Origin: Pseudomonas jessenii
GTDB taxonomy: Bacteria > Pseudomonadota > Gammaproteobacteria > Pseudomonadales > Pseudomonadaceae
Assembly (NCBI RefSeq): GCF_002236115.1
Contig: NZ_NIWT01000006.1
Location: 310,001-374,000, forward strand
DNA length: 64,000 nt
Direction: 5' to 3'
The notes below the pieces were generated by a model. It saw only the letters and a program-made list of their open reading frames with translations, had not been told where the DNA came from and searched no databases. A program made the translations under genes and the position numbers. Position 1 is the stretch's first letter. Every line of letters begins with the position of its first letter. Below are positions 45,590 through 53,246 of the stretch, piece after piece.

Positions 45590-46511
45590 CGGTCTTCCAG
45601 AAAGGGTAAAAGTTAAACCATTGTTGGGGCGCTTCGAGGCAATAGTGACCCAAGCGTTCGGCGTAGCGGGAGGCCCACTGATGAATGACCTGTTCACGGT
45701 CGCTGCGCTTCCAGGTGATTGCGTCAGCGAAGGGTTCAATGGTCAGTCGATAGTCGCCGTCGGGCTTTTTCAGGCACAGCAGCAGGTTGACCGGGCATTT
45801 CAGCAGGCCGGCCAGCAGCCACGGGCCCTGGGGGAACCTGGCCGGATGACCGAGAAAGTCCACGGTCGCGCAGCGCCCGCCATGCAGCGGCACTCGGTCG
45901 CCGGCAATCGCCAGCCACTCGCCGCGTTCCAGGCGCTCGCTCAGTTGCAGCATGATCCCGGGGTCCAGTTCGCTGACCTGGATCAGGCGCAAATTGGTCG
46001 CCCCGGCTTCGCCCAGCAAACGGTTGAACTGTTCGGCGTGCTTGGTGTGCACCAGCACGTTCATCGTGACTTTCTCGCCGAGCTCCGCCAGTGCGCGGCA
46101 GACTTCCAGATTACCCAGGTGCGCGCCCACCAGCATTTGCCCGCGGGCGCCGCGCAACTGGTCGCGCAGCAGCGCCGGGTCGATGATTTCGATCTGTTCG
46201 ATGCTCAGCTTGCCGTTCCATACGTCGAGTTTGTCGAGCATGGAATCGGCGAAAGCCATGAACTGGCCGAACACTCGCCAGTGGCTCGGGCGCAATTCGC
46301 TGCGACCGCTCCAGTCGGCCAGGCGTTGTTGGTATTGCCAGGCGCTGTGTCGGGCGCTGCGGCCGAACAGGAAAAAGTACAACACGATGCCGTACAACAC
46401 TGGGCTCAGTACTCGACGGCCCAGCACTTTGGCACCGAACGCGGTGAGCTTCATCAGCCAGAAACTGCCCCGTTCTTCGCGGTCGGCCCAATGCTGCTTG
46501 TCTGAACTCAT
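45570..46511 (-). CDS. Lipid A biosynthesis-type (LPLAT) acyltransferase
   Basis: 313 aa, HtrB/LpxL-like. The HxxxxE catalytic motif is in VGAHLGNLEVCR, and GEWLAIAGDRVPLHGGR and FPQGPWLLAGLLKCPV blocks follow. It likely adds an acyl chain or joins the polyene to a lipid anchor. The start at 46511 overlaps the glycosyltransferase stop (ATGA). In other APE clusters the glycosyltransferase and acyltransferase are, as I recall, one fused protein (ApeJ); here they are split. Confidence 0.85.
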   Translation of the reverse strand: MSSDKQHWADREERGSFWLMKLTAFGAKVLGRRVLSPVLYGIVLYFFLFGRSARHSAWQYQQRLADWSGRSELRPSHWRVFGQFMAFADSMLDKLDVWNGKLSIEQIEIIDPALLRDQLRGARGQMLVGAHLGNLEVCRALAELGEKVTMNVLVHTKHAEQFNRLLGEAGATNLRLIQVSELDPGIMLQLSERLERGEWLAIAGDRVPLHGGRCATVDFLGHPARFPQGPWLLAGLLKCPVNLLLCLKKPDGDYRLTIEPFADAITWKRSDREQVIHQWASRYAERLGHYCLEAPQQWFNFYPFWKTDDDANA

Positions 46512-47242
46512 GCCCGCCACCGTCGCCAGAGGATCACTGGCGCGCGCAGCAACATGCCGAAGAACAGCCGCGTGTGCATGCTGGAAATCAGGACGTTGTC
46601 GTGGAACATCCGAAAATGCGAAACGCCGTCCAGCGGGTAATGGACTTTGGTTTGCAGCCATTGCATCGGCTGATTGCGCCAGGTCAGGCGCACCAGGATG
46701 TCCGAGTCGAAGTCCATGCGCTTGCCGATTTTCGCTGACTCGATCACCGCCAGGACCGGCGGCAATGGGTAAACCCGGAAACCGCACATGGAGTCGCGAA
46801 TCTGCAATGACAGGGTGTTGATCCAGACCATGACGTGAGTCAGGTAGCGCGCATACAAACGGCCTTTCGGCACGCTGGCGTCATATTGCGGATAGCCGCA
46901 AATCAACGCTCGTGGGTAGCGGCGTGATTGTTCGATGAAACGCCTGACGTCCTGCAAATCGTGCTGGCCATCGGCATCCACCTGCAAGGCATGGCTGAAA
47001 CCCAGGCGCGAAGCTTCGCGCAAACCGGTCATGACCGCGCCACCCTTGCCCTGGTTTTCGGCCAGCCGGATCAGGTAAACCATTTCACGCTGGGCCAGGC
47101 GATCCAGCACCCGGGCGCAGCTCGGGCTGCTGGCATCGTCCACCAGAATGCACGGCAGGTTGCTGGCGATCAGGGCATCGACCACCGTGGTGATGGCGCT
47201 TTCGTGGTTGTACACGGGGACGACGGCGCAGGGGCTATGCAT
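46508..47242 (-). CDS. Glycosyltransferase family 2
   Basis: 244 aa GT-A enzyme of the dolichyl-phosphate mannosyltransferase-like group. VVPVYNHESAI lies at the start, LPCILVDDASSP at about residue 29, ENQGKGGAVMTGL near 62, and the metal-binding DADGQHD near 89. It may glycosylate the polyene or its anchor. Overlaps the ligase gene by eight bases and the acyltransferase gene by four. Confidence 0.88.
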   Translation of the reverse strand: MHSPCAVVPVYNHESAITTVVDALIASNLPCILVDDASSPSCARVLDRLAQREMVYLIRLAENQGKGGAVMTGLREASRLGFSHALQVDADGQHDLQDVRRFIEQSRRYPRALICGYPQYDASVPKGRLYARYLTHVMVWINTLSLQIRDSMCGFRVYPLPPVLAVIESAKIGKRMDFDSDILVRLTWRNQPMQWLQTKVHYPLDGVSHFRMFHDNVLISSMHTRLFFGMLLRAPVILWRRWRA

Positions 47243-48914
47243 GCTCCGCCTCCAGCAAGATCCGCCCGCTGGAACACGTGGCGGTTTCGTTGCGATAGGC
47301 GAAATACAATTTGCCGCGCGCCGGGTCGTAGCGCAGGTGCAGCTGGATTTCGTCGCCCGGGCGCACCAGTTGCTGGAACTTCAAGACTTCCATGCCGGCG
47401 AATTTTTTCGGCAGGTTCATCAGTTGCCGGCCCAGGCTCAGCGCCCAGTCCACCTGCACCACGCCAGGCAACACAGGCGCCTTGGGGAAATGACCGCTGA
47501 AATAGGCCAGGTCCGGTGGCACGGCCAGTTGCAGGCTCCACTCGCCATTGCTTTCGACTTGCTCCAGCACCTCGGGCGCTTTGGGGCGCGGCGCCAACAG
47601 CAGGGCGTCGACGTCGGCCTGGGGCAGTTTGCCCTGAGCGTTCAGTGGCAGTTGTCGTAGCAGGCGCCAGCGTCTTGGCAGGGCCAGGGCTTCGCAGTGT
47701 TGGCTCAGGTGCTGGCGCAATTGCTCGGTGAGGCTGCGTCGACCGTGATTGCGCAGCACATGCAAACCGGCCTCGCTCAGCACCAGCAACGCCCCCAGGG
47801 AGGCGCGGTTTTCCTGAACGACGCCGAGCCGAGCTTCGATGACCCATTCATGGGCCGTCAGCGCCTGTTCCAGCATCGGCAGCGAGATGCGTTTTTCTTC
47901 CAGTTTGACGATCCGGTCCAGTCGCCCGAGCAACTCGAAGCGACCATCGATGGCGATGCGCGCTGAATCGGCCGTGTGTTCGATTTGACCGACGGGTAAG
48001 TAGGGCGAAGCGATCAGCAGCGCCCCATCACTGTCTTGTGTCAGCGTGACATCGGCAAAGGGTCGCCACAGTTCCGCGCCCTGACGCCAGGCGATGCCGC
48101 CGGTTTCCGAGCTGCCGAAGATTTCCGTTGGCCATTGCCCCAGACGCTCATGCAGGCTCTGTGCGGCCTCGACCGGCAATGCGCCGCCGGAGGAAAACAC
48201 CCGGCGTACGGCGCTCAAGGCCGGCCAGTCGAGGTTGTCGCCCATGCGCTTGAGCAGCGCCGGGCTGGCCACCCAGGTGAAGGCCGGGTATTCGCGGCTG
48301 GCGCGTTGCAGGTCTTCCGGAAAGGCCAACTGCCGACGCAGGAACGGGCGCCCGGCGCACAGTGGCCAAAGCACCCGAAACAGCAGGCCGTAGATGTGCT
48401 GGGTGGCGACGCTGCCAATGATGCACGCCGGGCCCAGGTCGGCGCCCCACAGCTGTTCCAGGGCTTCGACTTCATTGGCCAGTTGGCGCAGGTTTTTTTC
48501 GATGCGCTTGGGTTCGCCGCTGGAGCCGGATGTGCACAGGCTGAGTCGGCAGTTATCCAGGTCCAGCGCGGCGGCACTAAGCGGCGACTGTTGGAGGTCG
48601 CCAAGGTGCGCATCGTCGGGCTGATCGCTCAGCCACAGATCAACATCACCTGACCAGCGTTGGCGGGTCTGCGGTTGCAGGTCGGACGGCAGCAGCACAC
48701 TGACCCCGGCACGCCAGGCGCCGAACAGGGCAATCGCCAGGTCGGCGGCATCCTCAAGGTGCACGGCCATCTGCCGGACACCCCGGGCTTGCAGGCCGGC
48801 GGCCAGGCGCAGCGCCTGTTCGCACAGTCGGGCGTGATCCAGTGCCGGAGCAGTGGTTACGGCGCGCTCCGGCTGAGCCTTGAGCAGCAGGTGCTCAAGT
48901 TTTATCCAATTCAT
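47235..48914 (-). CDS. Acyl/aryl-ACP ligase fused to a FabZ-like dehydratase domain
   Basis: 559 aa. An N-terminal AMP-forming ligase (about 1-440) has the P-loop TSGSSGEPKR at residues 128-137, IFGSSETGGIAWR and GRFELLGRLDRIVKLEEKRI. It should activate the aryl acid and load it on an ACP (ApeH role). The C-terminal ~105 residues are a hot-dog dehydratase with GHFPKAPVLPGVVQVDWA (ApeI role); the usual acid after PGV is Asp rather than Glu. In the E. coli type cluster these are, from memory, separate genes. ATG 48914 is preferred; it overlaps the membrane-protein stop. Confidence 0.87.
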   Translation of the reverse strand: MNWIKLEHLLLKAQPERAVTTAPALDHARLCEQALRLAAGLQARGVRQMAVHLEDAADLAIALFGAWRAGVSVLLPSDLQPQTRQRWSGDVDLWLSDQPDDAHLGDLQQSPLSAAALDLDNCRLSLCTSGSSGEPKRIEKNLRQLANEVEALEQLWGADLGPACIIGSVATQHIYGLLFRVLWPLCAGRPFLRRQLAFPEDLQRASREYPAFTWVASPALLKRMGDNLDWPALSAVRRVFSSGGALPVEAAQSLHERLGQWPTEIFGSSETGGIAWRQGAELWRPFADVTLTQDSDGALLIASPYLPVGQIEHTADSARIAIDGRFELLGRLDRIVKLEEKRISLPMLEQALTAHEWVIEARLGVVQENRASLGALLVLSEAGLHVLRNHGRRSLTEQLRQHLSQHCEALALPRRWRLLRQLPLNAQGKLPQADVDALLLAPRPKAPEVLEQVESNGEWSLQLAVPPDLAYFSGHFPKAPVLPGVVQVDWALSLGRQLMNLPKKFAGMEVLKFQQLVRPGDEIQLHLRYDPARGKLYFAYRNETATCSSGRILLEAEHA

Positions 48915-49456
48915 GGGTGGCCTCGTACCCTTATTCGTATGAGCCATTCAATGGCAAACATCAGGCCTATCAATCCGTAGGAAATCAGACCGGTGTACAA
49001 CGTCCACCAGCTCAGCGGCGCCCAGAGGGTCAGGGCGGCGGCACACAAACCGTTGCAAAGAAAAAAAACGCTCCAGGCGATGGTCACCTGACGGGTATAG
49101 CGAATGCCCTCGGCCGGCAATTGCGGCTCGCGTACCCGGGCCAGGCGTTCAACGATCGGAGGGCCGAATGTCAGGCTCGATCCGAACAGCACCAACATGA
49201 AGCTGCTGATCAACACCGGATACCAACGCAATAGCGCCGGGCTGTCGAACAGTGCCAGCAACAGGCAGAACACAATGGCCACCGTGGCCATCCACAGGCT
49301 GCCAGGCCGTCGTTTGCCGGTCAGCGCCCGGGCCAGCCACAGCCCGCCCAGCAGCAGCCCGAACTGCCACGGGGCGAAATGCTCCATGCCGAAATACACC
49401 GCAAAGGGATACAAAAGGCCTGCCAGCAGCAGGCCGAGGCCAATCAGTCGATTCAT
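48911..49456 (-). CDS. COG4648-type membrane protein of the aryl polyene cluster
   Basis: 181 aa with five or six predicted membrane helices and no enzyme motif (ApeG position). It contains SSFMLVLFGSSLTFGPPIVE and TIAWSVFFLCNGLCAA. Perhaps a membrane anchor or lipid-intermediate transporter for the pathway. Overlaps both neighbours by four bases. Confidence 0.78.
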   Translation of the reverse strand: MNRLIGLGLLLAGLLYPFAVYFGMEHFAPWQFGLLLGGLWLARALTGKRRPGSLWMATVAIVFCLLLALFDSPALLRWYPVLISSFMLVLFGSSLTFGPPIVERLARVREPQLPAEGIRYTRQVTIAWSVFFLCNGLCAAALTLWAPLSWWTLYTGLISYGLIGLMFAIEWLIRIRVRGHP

Positions 49457-49707
49457 GCGGCGGGTTGAACCAGACGGTAGACCGCCTCGACCACGTCACT
49501 GACGGTACGCACCGATTTGAATTCTTCGGCGGCGATTTTCTTGCCGGTCTGACGTTTGATGTGATCGATCAGGTCGACCGCGTCGATGCTGTCGATTTCC
49601 AGGTCCTGATACAGGTTGGATTCCAGGCTCACACGCTCAGGGTCCAGTTCGAAAAGCTCGACCAAGGCATCGCGCAGGGTGTTGAAAATGTCGTCACGAG
49701 TTTGCAT
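49453..49707 (-). CDS. apeF: Acyl carrier protein ApeF-like
   Basis: 84 aa ACP. The phosphopantetheine-accepting Ser is in LEIDSIDAVDL (near residue 40), within an acidic helix 2. It carries the growing polyene or the aryl starter. Nine bases separate it from the preceding ACP gene. Confidence 0.88.
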   Translation of the reverse strand: MQTRDDIFNTLRDALVELFELDPERVSLESNLYQDLEIDSIDAVDLIDHIKRQTGKKIAAEEFKSVRTVSDVVEAVYRLVQPAA

Positions 49708-49716
49708 GGTCCGGTC

Positions 49717-49992
49717 TCAAGCTGCCTGTTTTGCGGTGACGAACGCCGCAAGGCTCGCCACGTTACTGAAGTGGTTGCGTGTGTCCTTGGCATCGGCGTC
49801 GATTTTGATGCCGTACTTTTTCTGGATGGCCAGGCCCAGTTCCAGGGCGTCCACCGAGTCCAGGCCCAGGCCTTCGCCGAACAGCGTCTGCTCGTTGCCG
49901 ATGTCTTGGGCGCTGATGTCTTCGAGGCCCAGGGCGTCGATGATCAGTTCTTTGATTTCCAGCACCAGGCTAGGGGTGTTCAGATCGCTCAT
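49717..49992 (-). CDS. apeE: Acyl carrier protein ApeE-like
   Basis: 91 aa ACP with phosphopantetheine site LGLDSVDALEL (Ser near residue 46). Two distinct ACPs are standard in APE clusters, one thought to take the starter and one the extension units. Overlaps the acyltransferase gene by 23 bases. Confidence 0.88.
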   Translation of the reverse strand: MSDLNTPSLVLEIKELIIDALGLEDISAQDIGNEQTLFGEGLGLDSVDALELGLAIQKKYGIKIDADAKDTRNHFSNVASLAAFVTAKQAA

Positions 49993-50761
49993 CTTCGGCG
50001 AGCTCCTTGATGAAGTAAGAATGCAAATAATCGTTGAGCTTGCGCGAGGCCTGCGGAGCCGGCCCCTGCGTGGCGAAGGTCTTTGGGTCTATATCGGCCC
50101 CGACCCGGAAACTGAAGTGCACGCGCCGCTTGGGGATGCGATACCAGGGTTCGGCCTTGGTCAATGTGGTCGGGCTGACCTTGATAATGACCGGGGTGAG
50201 GATTTTCGCACCACGCAGGGCGATTGCCGCGCCGCCCCGATGAAAGGCCGGCGGCTGGCCGGGCTGAGTGCGCGTACCTTCCGGGAAAATGATCAGGGTC
50301 TGACCGTCTTTCAGCGCGTCGGCAGCCGCGTCGAGCATGTCCATGCTGCCATCGTTGCTGATGTATTCGGTGCAGCGCAGCGGCCCGCGGGTGAAAGGGT
50401 TTTCCCAGAGGCTTTGCTTGACCACGCAGTTGGCGTGACGCACCAGGCCGATCAGAAACACCACGTCGATCAGCGATGGGTGATTGGCAATGATCATTTG
50501 CCCGGGGCGACCGAGTTTCTCCGCACCCTCAATGTTATAGGTCAGTACCCCGGTACGGGCCATGAAACGCACAAAAATCCAGAAACAGCGGCTGACCGTT
50601 TGCCGGGCCCGCAGCCGATGGGTCCGGGCGTCGCCCGGCAGCCAGTTCAGTACAGGGAAAATCACCAGGCGCAGGCACAGCCCGCCCAGCCCGAACAGGG
50701 CGAAGCTCGCGGCGGTGGCCAGCAAACGCCAGTAATAGGCGTCGCGGTTTTTCTCGGTCAT
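49970..50761 (-). CDS. PlsC-type acyltransferase of the aryl polyene cluster
   Basis: 263 aa 1-acyl-sn-glycerol-3-phosphate acyltransferase-like protein (ApeD position). An N-terminal membrane segment (about 12-35) is followed by NHPSLIDVVF (HxxxxD) near residue 102 and IIFPEGTRTQPG near 172. Probably transfers an acyl or polyenoyl group to the lipid part. ATG 50761 overlaps the apeC stop (ATGA). Confidence 0.87.
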   Translation of the reverse strand: MTEKNRDAYYWRLLATAASFALFGLGGLCLRLVIFPVLNWLPGDARTHRLRARQTVSRCFWIFVRFMARTGVLTYNIEGAEKLGRPGQMIIANHPSLIDVVFLIGLVRHANCVVKQSLWENPFTRGPLRCTEYISNDGSMDMLDAAADALKDGQTLIIFPEGTRTQPGQPPAFHRGGAAIALRGAKILTPVIIKVSPTTLTKAEPWYRIPKRRVHFSFRVGADIDPKTFATQGPAPQASRKLNDYLHSYFIKELAEDERSEHP

Positions 50762-51483
50762 GGGTTGCGTTGCCAGGTCCATACACGATTTTTCCAGGCA
50801 TGTTGGCAGGTGGTTTGCTGGCCGAGCAGCGCACACAGCAGATTCAGCGCGTGAGGCCAGCGGGGTTTGGACAACGCATCCGAGGGGCTGTTCAGGGACA
50901 ACTGCCAGTCGGTACCGGGTGTGATCAGCAAGCCGACGGCATAAGGGAACGGCACGTCGTCGATCCAGGTCGAGTAAGCCTCGGGTGGCTTCTCTTCGGT
51001 GACCACCAGCAGTACCGCGCGAGCGCCTTCAGCCAGCAGCGCGGCAGCTTCAAGCATGCCGTGTTCCAGGCCATCGCCTGCGGCGGCCAGGGCGGTCATT
51101 TCGCTGGTTTCACCCCGCATGATCGACCACAAGCCGATGATCGCGTTATGCACCGACAAGCTGAACCGGGTCGGCGACAGCGGCTGGTCGGCGGCCAGAT
51201 CACTGAGAATATCGACGGTGCGGGGCGTTTCGCCGTGACGGGAAACAAAGACCAATGGCAGATCCTGCCGACCTTCGGCCAAAGGCCAGCCGACACTGAA
51301 TGCCATGCGCGCCAGACGGCTGAGCCGTCGACGCTGCATGGCCGGCAGAAAGGAAACGTCGGGAGCGGCATCGCTGTCCGGCAGCACGACCGGTTGTCGG
51401 CACCAGGCCTGCCAATCGGACACGCTATCAAGCCCCGGGGCCCAGGCGCGCCATTGGGCGATGTTGAAGTTGATCACAGACAT
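50758..51483 (-). CDS. apeC: Chain-length factor / ketosynthase-like protein ApeC-like
   Basis: 241 aa short ketosynthase homologue (Ketoacyl-synt_2 type) without an active-site cysteine. SLSVHNAIIGLWSIMRGET is near residue 108 and LLAEGARAVLLVVTEEKPP near 150. In characterised systems this protein forms a heterodimer with ApeO and limits chain length. First gene of the operon; ATG 51483. Confidence 0.85.
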   Translation of the reverse strand: MSVINFNIAQWRAWAPGLDSVSDWQAWCRQPVVLPDSDAAPDVSFLPAMQRRRLSRLARMAFSVGWPLAEGRQDLPLVFVSRHGETPRTVDILSDLAADQPLSPTRFSLSVHNAIIGLWSIMRGETSEMTALAAAGDGLEHGMLEAAALLAEGARAVLLVVTEEKPPEAYSTWIDDVPFPYAVGLLITPGTDWQLSLNSPSDALSKPRWPHALNLLCALLGQQTTCQHAWKNRVWTWQRNP

Positions 51484-51572
51484 TCATCCCACCCTCACGG
51501 GCTTACTTGACGCGGGGGAGTGGCCGAGGGCCGAGACTTACCCTGCGTGGCGTTTGGCGCCGAGTGGCGCGC

Positions 51573-51601
51573 ATTATCCCGGTGCCGGGAACGTGTAGCA
51601 A
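51573..51601 (-). promoter_or_regulatory. Candidate sigma-70 promoter of the polyene operon
   Basis: On the minus strand: TTGCTA, 17 bases, GATAAT, about 90 bases before the first gene. The 355-base gap 51484-51838 is divergent towards the ParA-type gene and contains no coding gene. Confidence 0.5.
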
Positions 51602-51838
51602 ATGCTGGTTACATTTTGCTCAGAAGATGAAGCGGCTGGTTCGCAAAAATTGAATGATTGGCAACTATTCACAGAATTATTACCCCGTCTGTCGGTTCTG
51701 GCGTCGAACCGCCGGGCCGCTCAGGGCTTTTCATGCAAGAGAAGGCAACTGACTGTGTAGTCCTTGCACTGGTGAGGTAGCGTAGCCATACCGTGGACCA
51801 CTACACTCGGTCATTCTTTGATACACGGAGGTTTTGAC

Positions 51839-52609
51839 ATGCGGCGCGTGGTGTTCAATCAGAAAGGTGGCGTTGGCAAATCCAGCATTGCCTGCAATCT
51901 GGCGGCAGTCAGTGCCAGCGAGGGTTTTCGCACCTTGTTGGTGGACCTCGATGCCCAGGCCAACTCCACTCAGTACCTGACGGGGCTCACCGGTAGCGAT
52001 ATCCCGATGGGCATCGCCGATTTCTTCAAGCAGACGCTGTCTTCCGGGCCGTTCTCCAAAAAGAATCAGGTCGATATCTATGAAACCCCGTTCGATAACC
52101 TCCATGTCATTACCGCCACCGCCGAGCTGGCGGACTTGCAGCCAAAGCTTGAAGCCAAGCACAAGATCAACAAGCTGCGTAAGTTGCTTGAAGAGCTGAG
52201 CGAAGACTACGACCGGATTTACCTCGATACCCCGCCCGCACTGAATTTTTATGCGGTTTCAGCGTTGATTGCCGCCGATCGTGTGCTGATTCCCTTCGAT
52301 TGCGACAGTTTTTCACGCCAGGCACTGTACGGCCTGATGGCGGAAATCGAAGAGTTGAAGGACGACCATAATGAAGGCCTGGAAGTCGAAGGCATCGTCG
52401 TCAACCAGTTCCAGGCCCGCGCCAGCCTGCCCCAGCAAATTCTCGATGAGCTGATCGCCGAAGGCCTGCCGGTGCTGCCGGTGTACCTGGCCAGCTCGGT
52501 ACGCATGCGTGAATCCCACCAGGCCAATACGCCGCTGATCCATCTCGACCCGCGGCACAAGCTGACCCAGCAGTTTGTCGAGCTGCACAACCTGCTGGAA
52601 AACGCCTGA
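51839..52609 (+). CDS. Orphan ParA/MinD-type ATPase
   Basis: 256 aa deviant-Walker ATPase. Walker A' QKGGVGKSSIAC is near residue 8, VDLDAQANSTQYLTG near 35, and the Walker B region DRIYLDTPPALNFYA near 126. It has no N-terminal DNA-binding helix-turn-helix and no parB or parS-like partner beside it, so it is not the main chromosome-partition ParA. Possibly positions a cargo on the nucleoid or pole. GGAGG seven bases before the ATG supports the start. From memory an orthologue lies in the same backbone position in P. aeruginosa. Confidence 0.87.
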   Translation: MRRVVFNQKGGVGKSSIACNLAAVSASEGFRTLLVDLDAQANSTQYLTGLTGSDIPMGIADFFKQTLSSGPFSKKNQVDIYETPFDNLHVITATAELADLQPKLEAKHKINKLRKLLEELSEDYDRIYLDTPPALNFYAVSALIAADRVLIPFDCDSFSRQALYGLMAEIEELKDDHNEGLEVEGIVVNQFQARASLPQQILDELIAEGLPVLPVYLASSVRMRESHQANTPLIHLDPRHKLTQQFVELHNLLENA

Positions 52610-52630
52610 TTCTGGCTGATAACACAGAAC

Positions 52631-52726
52631 CCCTGTGGGAGCGGGCTTGCTCGCGAAAGCGGTGTATCAGGCGACATCTCTTTTGAATGTCAGCCCGCCT
52701 TCGCGAGCAAGCTCGCTCCCACAGGG
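52631..52726. repeat. REP pair (inverted), ParA-trxC gap
   Basis: CCCTGTGGGAGCGGGCTTGC arm and its near-exact complement, continuing through TCGCGA; one difference between arms. It lies between the convergent ParA-type and trxC genes, where it could end both transcripts. Confidence 0.88.
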
Positions 52727-52738
52727 TTCCGTGTTGTT

Positions 52739-53173
52739 TCAGATGCCTTGACTACGCAACCAGTTCATCAGTTGCTGTAACGGGAACGCCCCGCTCTGCC
52801 GGGCGACTTCCCGGCCGTTCTTGAACAGGATCAGGCTCGGAATCGAGCGAATCCCCAACTGCGCCGACAACTGCTGGTTCGCCTCGCTGTCCAGCTTGGC
52901 CAGGCGACACTTGCCCGCCAGTTGCCCGGCTGCCTGCTCGAACACCGGTGCGAACGACTTGCACGGCCCGCACCAGTCCGCCCACACATCCACCAGCAGC
53001 GGCAGATCGCCCTTGATCTGGCTGGCGTAGTCGCCTTGCTTCAATTCAAACGGTTTGCTCAACAGGACTTCGGCCTTGCAGCGCCCGCATTTCGGGTGGT
53101 CGTTGAGGCGCTCGGCCGGGATGCGGTTGAGGCCATTGCAGTGAGGGCAGGGGATGAGGAGTGGGTCGGTCAT
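52739..53173 (-). CDS. trxC: Thioredoxin 2 (zinc-binding thioredoxin TrxC)
   Basis: 144 aa cytosolic disulfide reductase. An N-terminal zinc site of two CxxC pairs (CPHC near residue 9, CGRC near 28) precedes a thioredoxin fold with WADWCGPCKSF (active Cys pair) near 66-76 and the cis-Pro in RSIPSLILF. ATG 53173 is chosen; an upstream ATG in frame only adds a tail unlike the family. Confidence 0.93.
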   Translation of the reverse strand: MTDPLLIPCPHCNGLNRIPAERLNDHPKCGRCKAEVLLSKPFELKQGDYASQIKGDLPLLVDVWADWCGPCKSFAPVFEQAAGQLAGKCRLAKLDSEANQQLSAQLGIRSIPSLILFKNGREVARQSGAFPLQQLMNWLRSQGI

Positions 53174-53246
53174 GACAAATCGTCCAATCGAAAGCGAATG
53201 ATCCATATCTGGAGACATGACTCCAGATTTTCAATCGTGCAGTGCC

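Noticed and set aside
31676..51811. An identical 11-mer CTACACTCGGT at 31676-31686 and 51801-51811 as attachment-site repeats around the pigment block
   Set aside because: Eleven-base repeats are expected by chance many times in 64 kb, no integrase is present, and the first copy is explained by the toxin promoter and operator.
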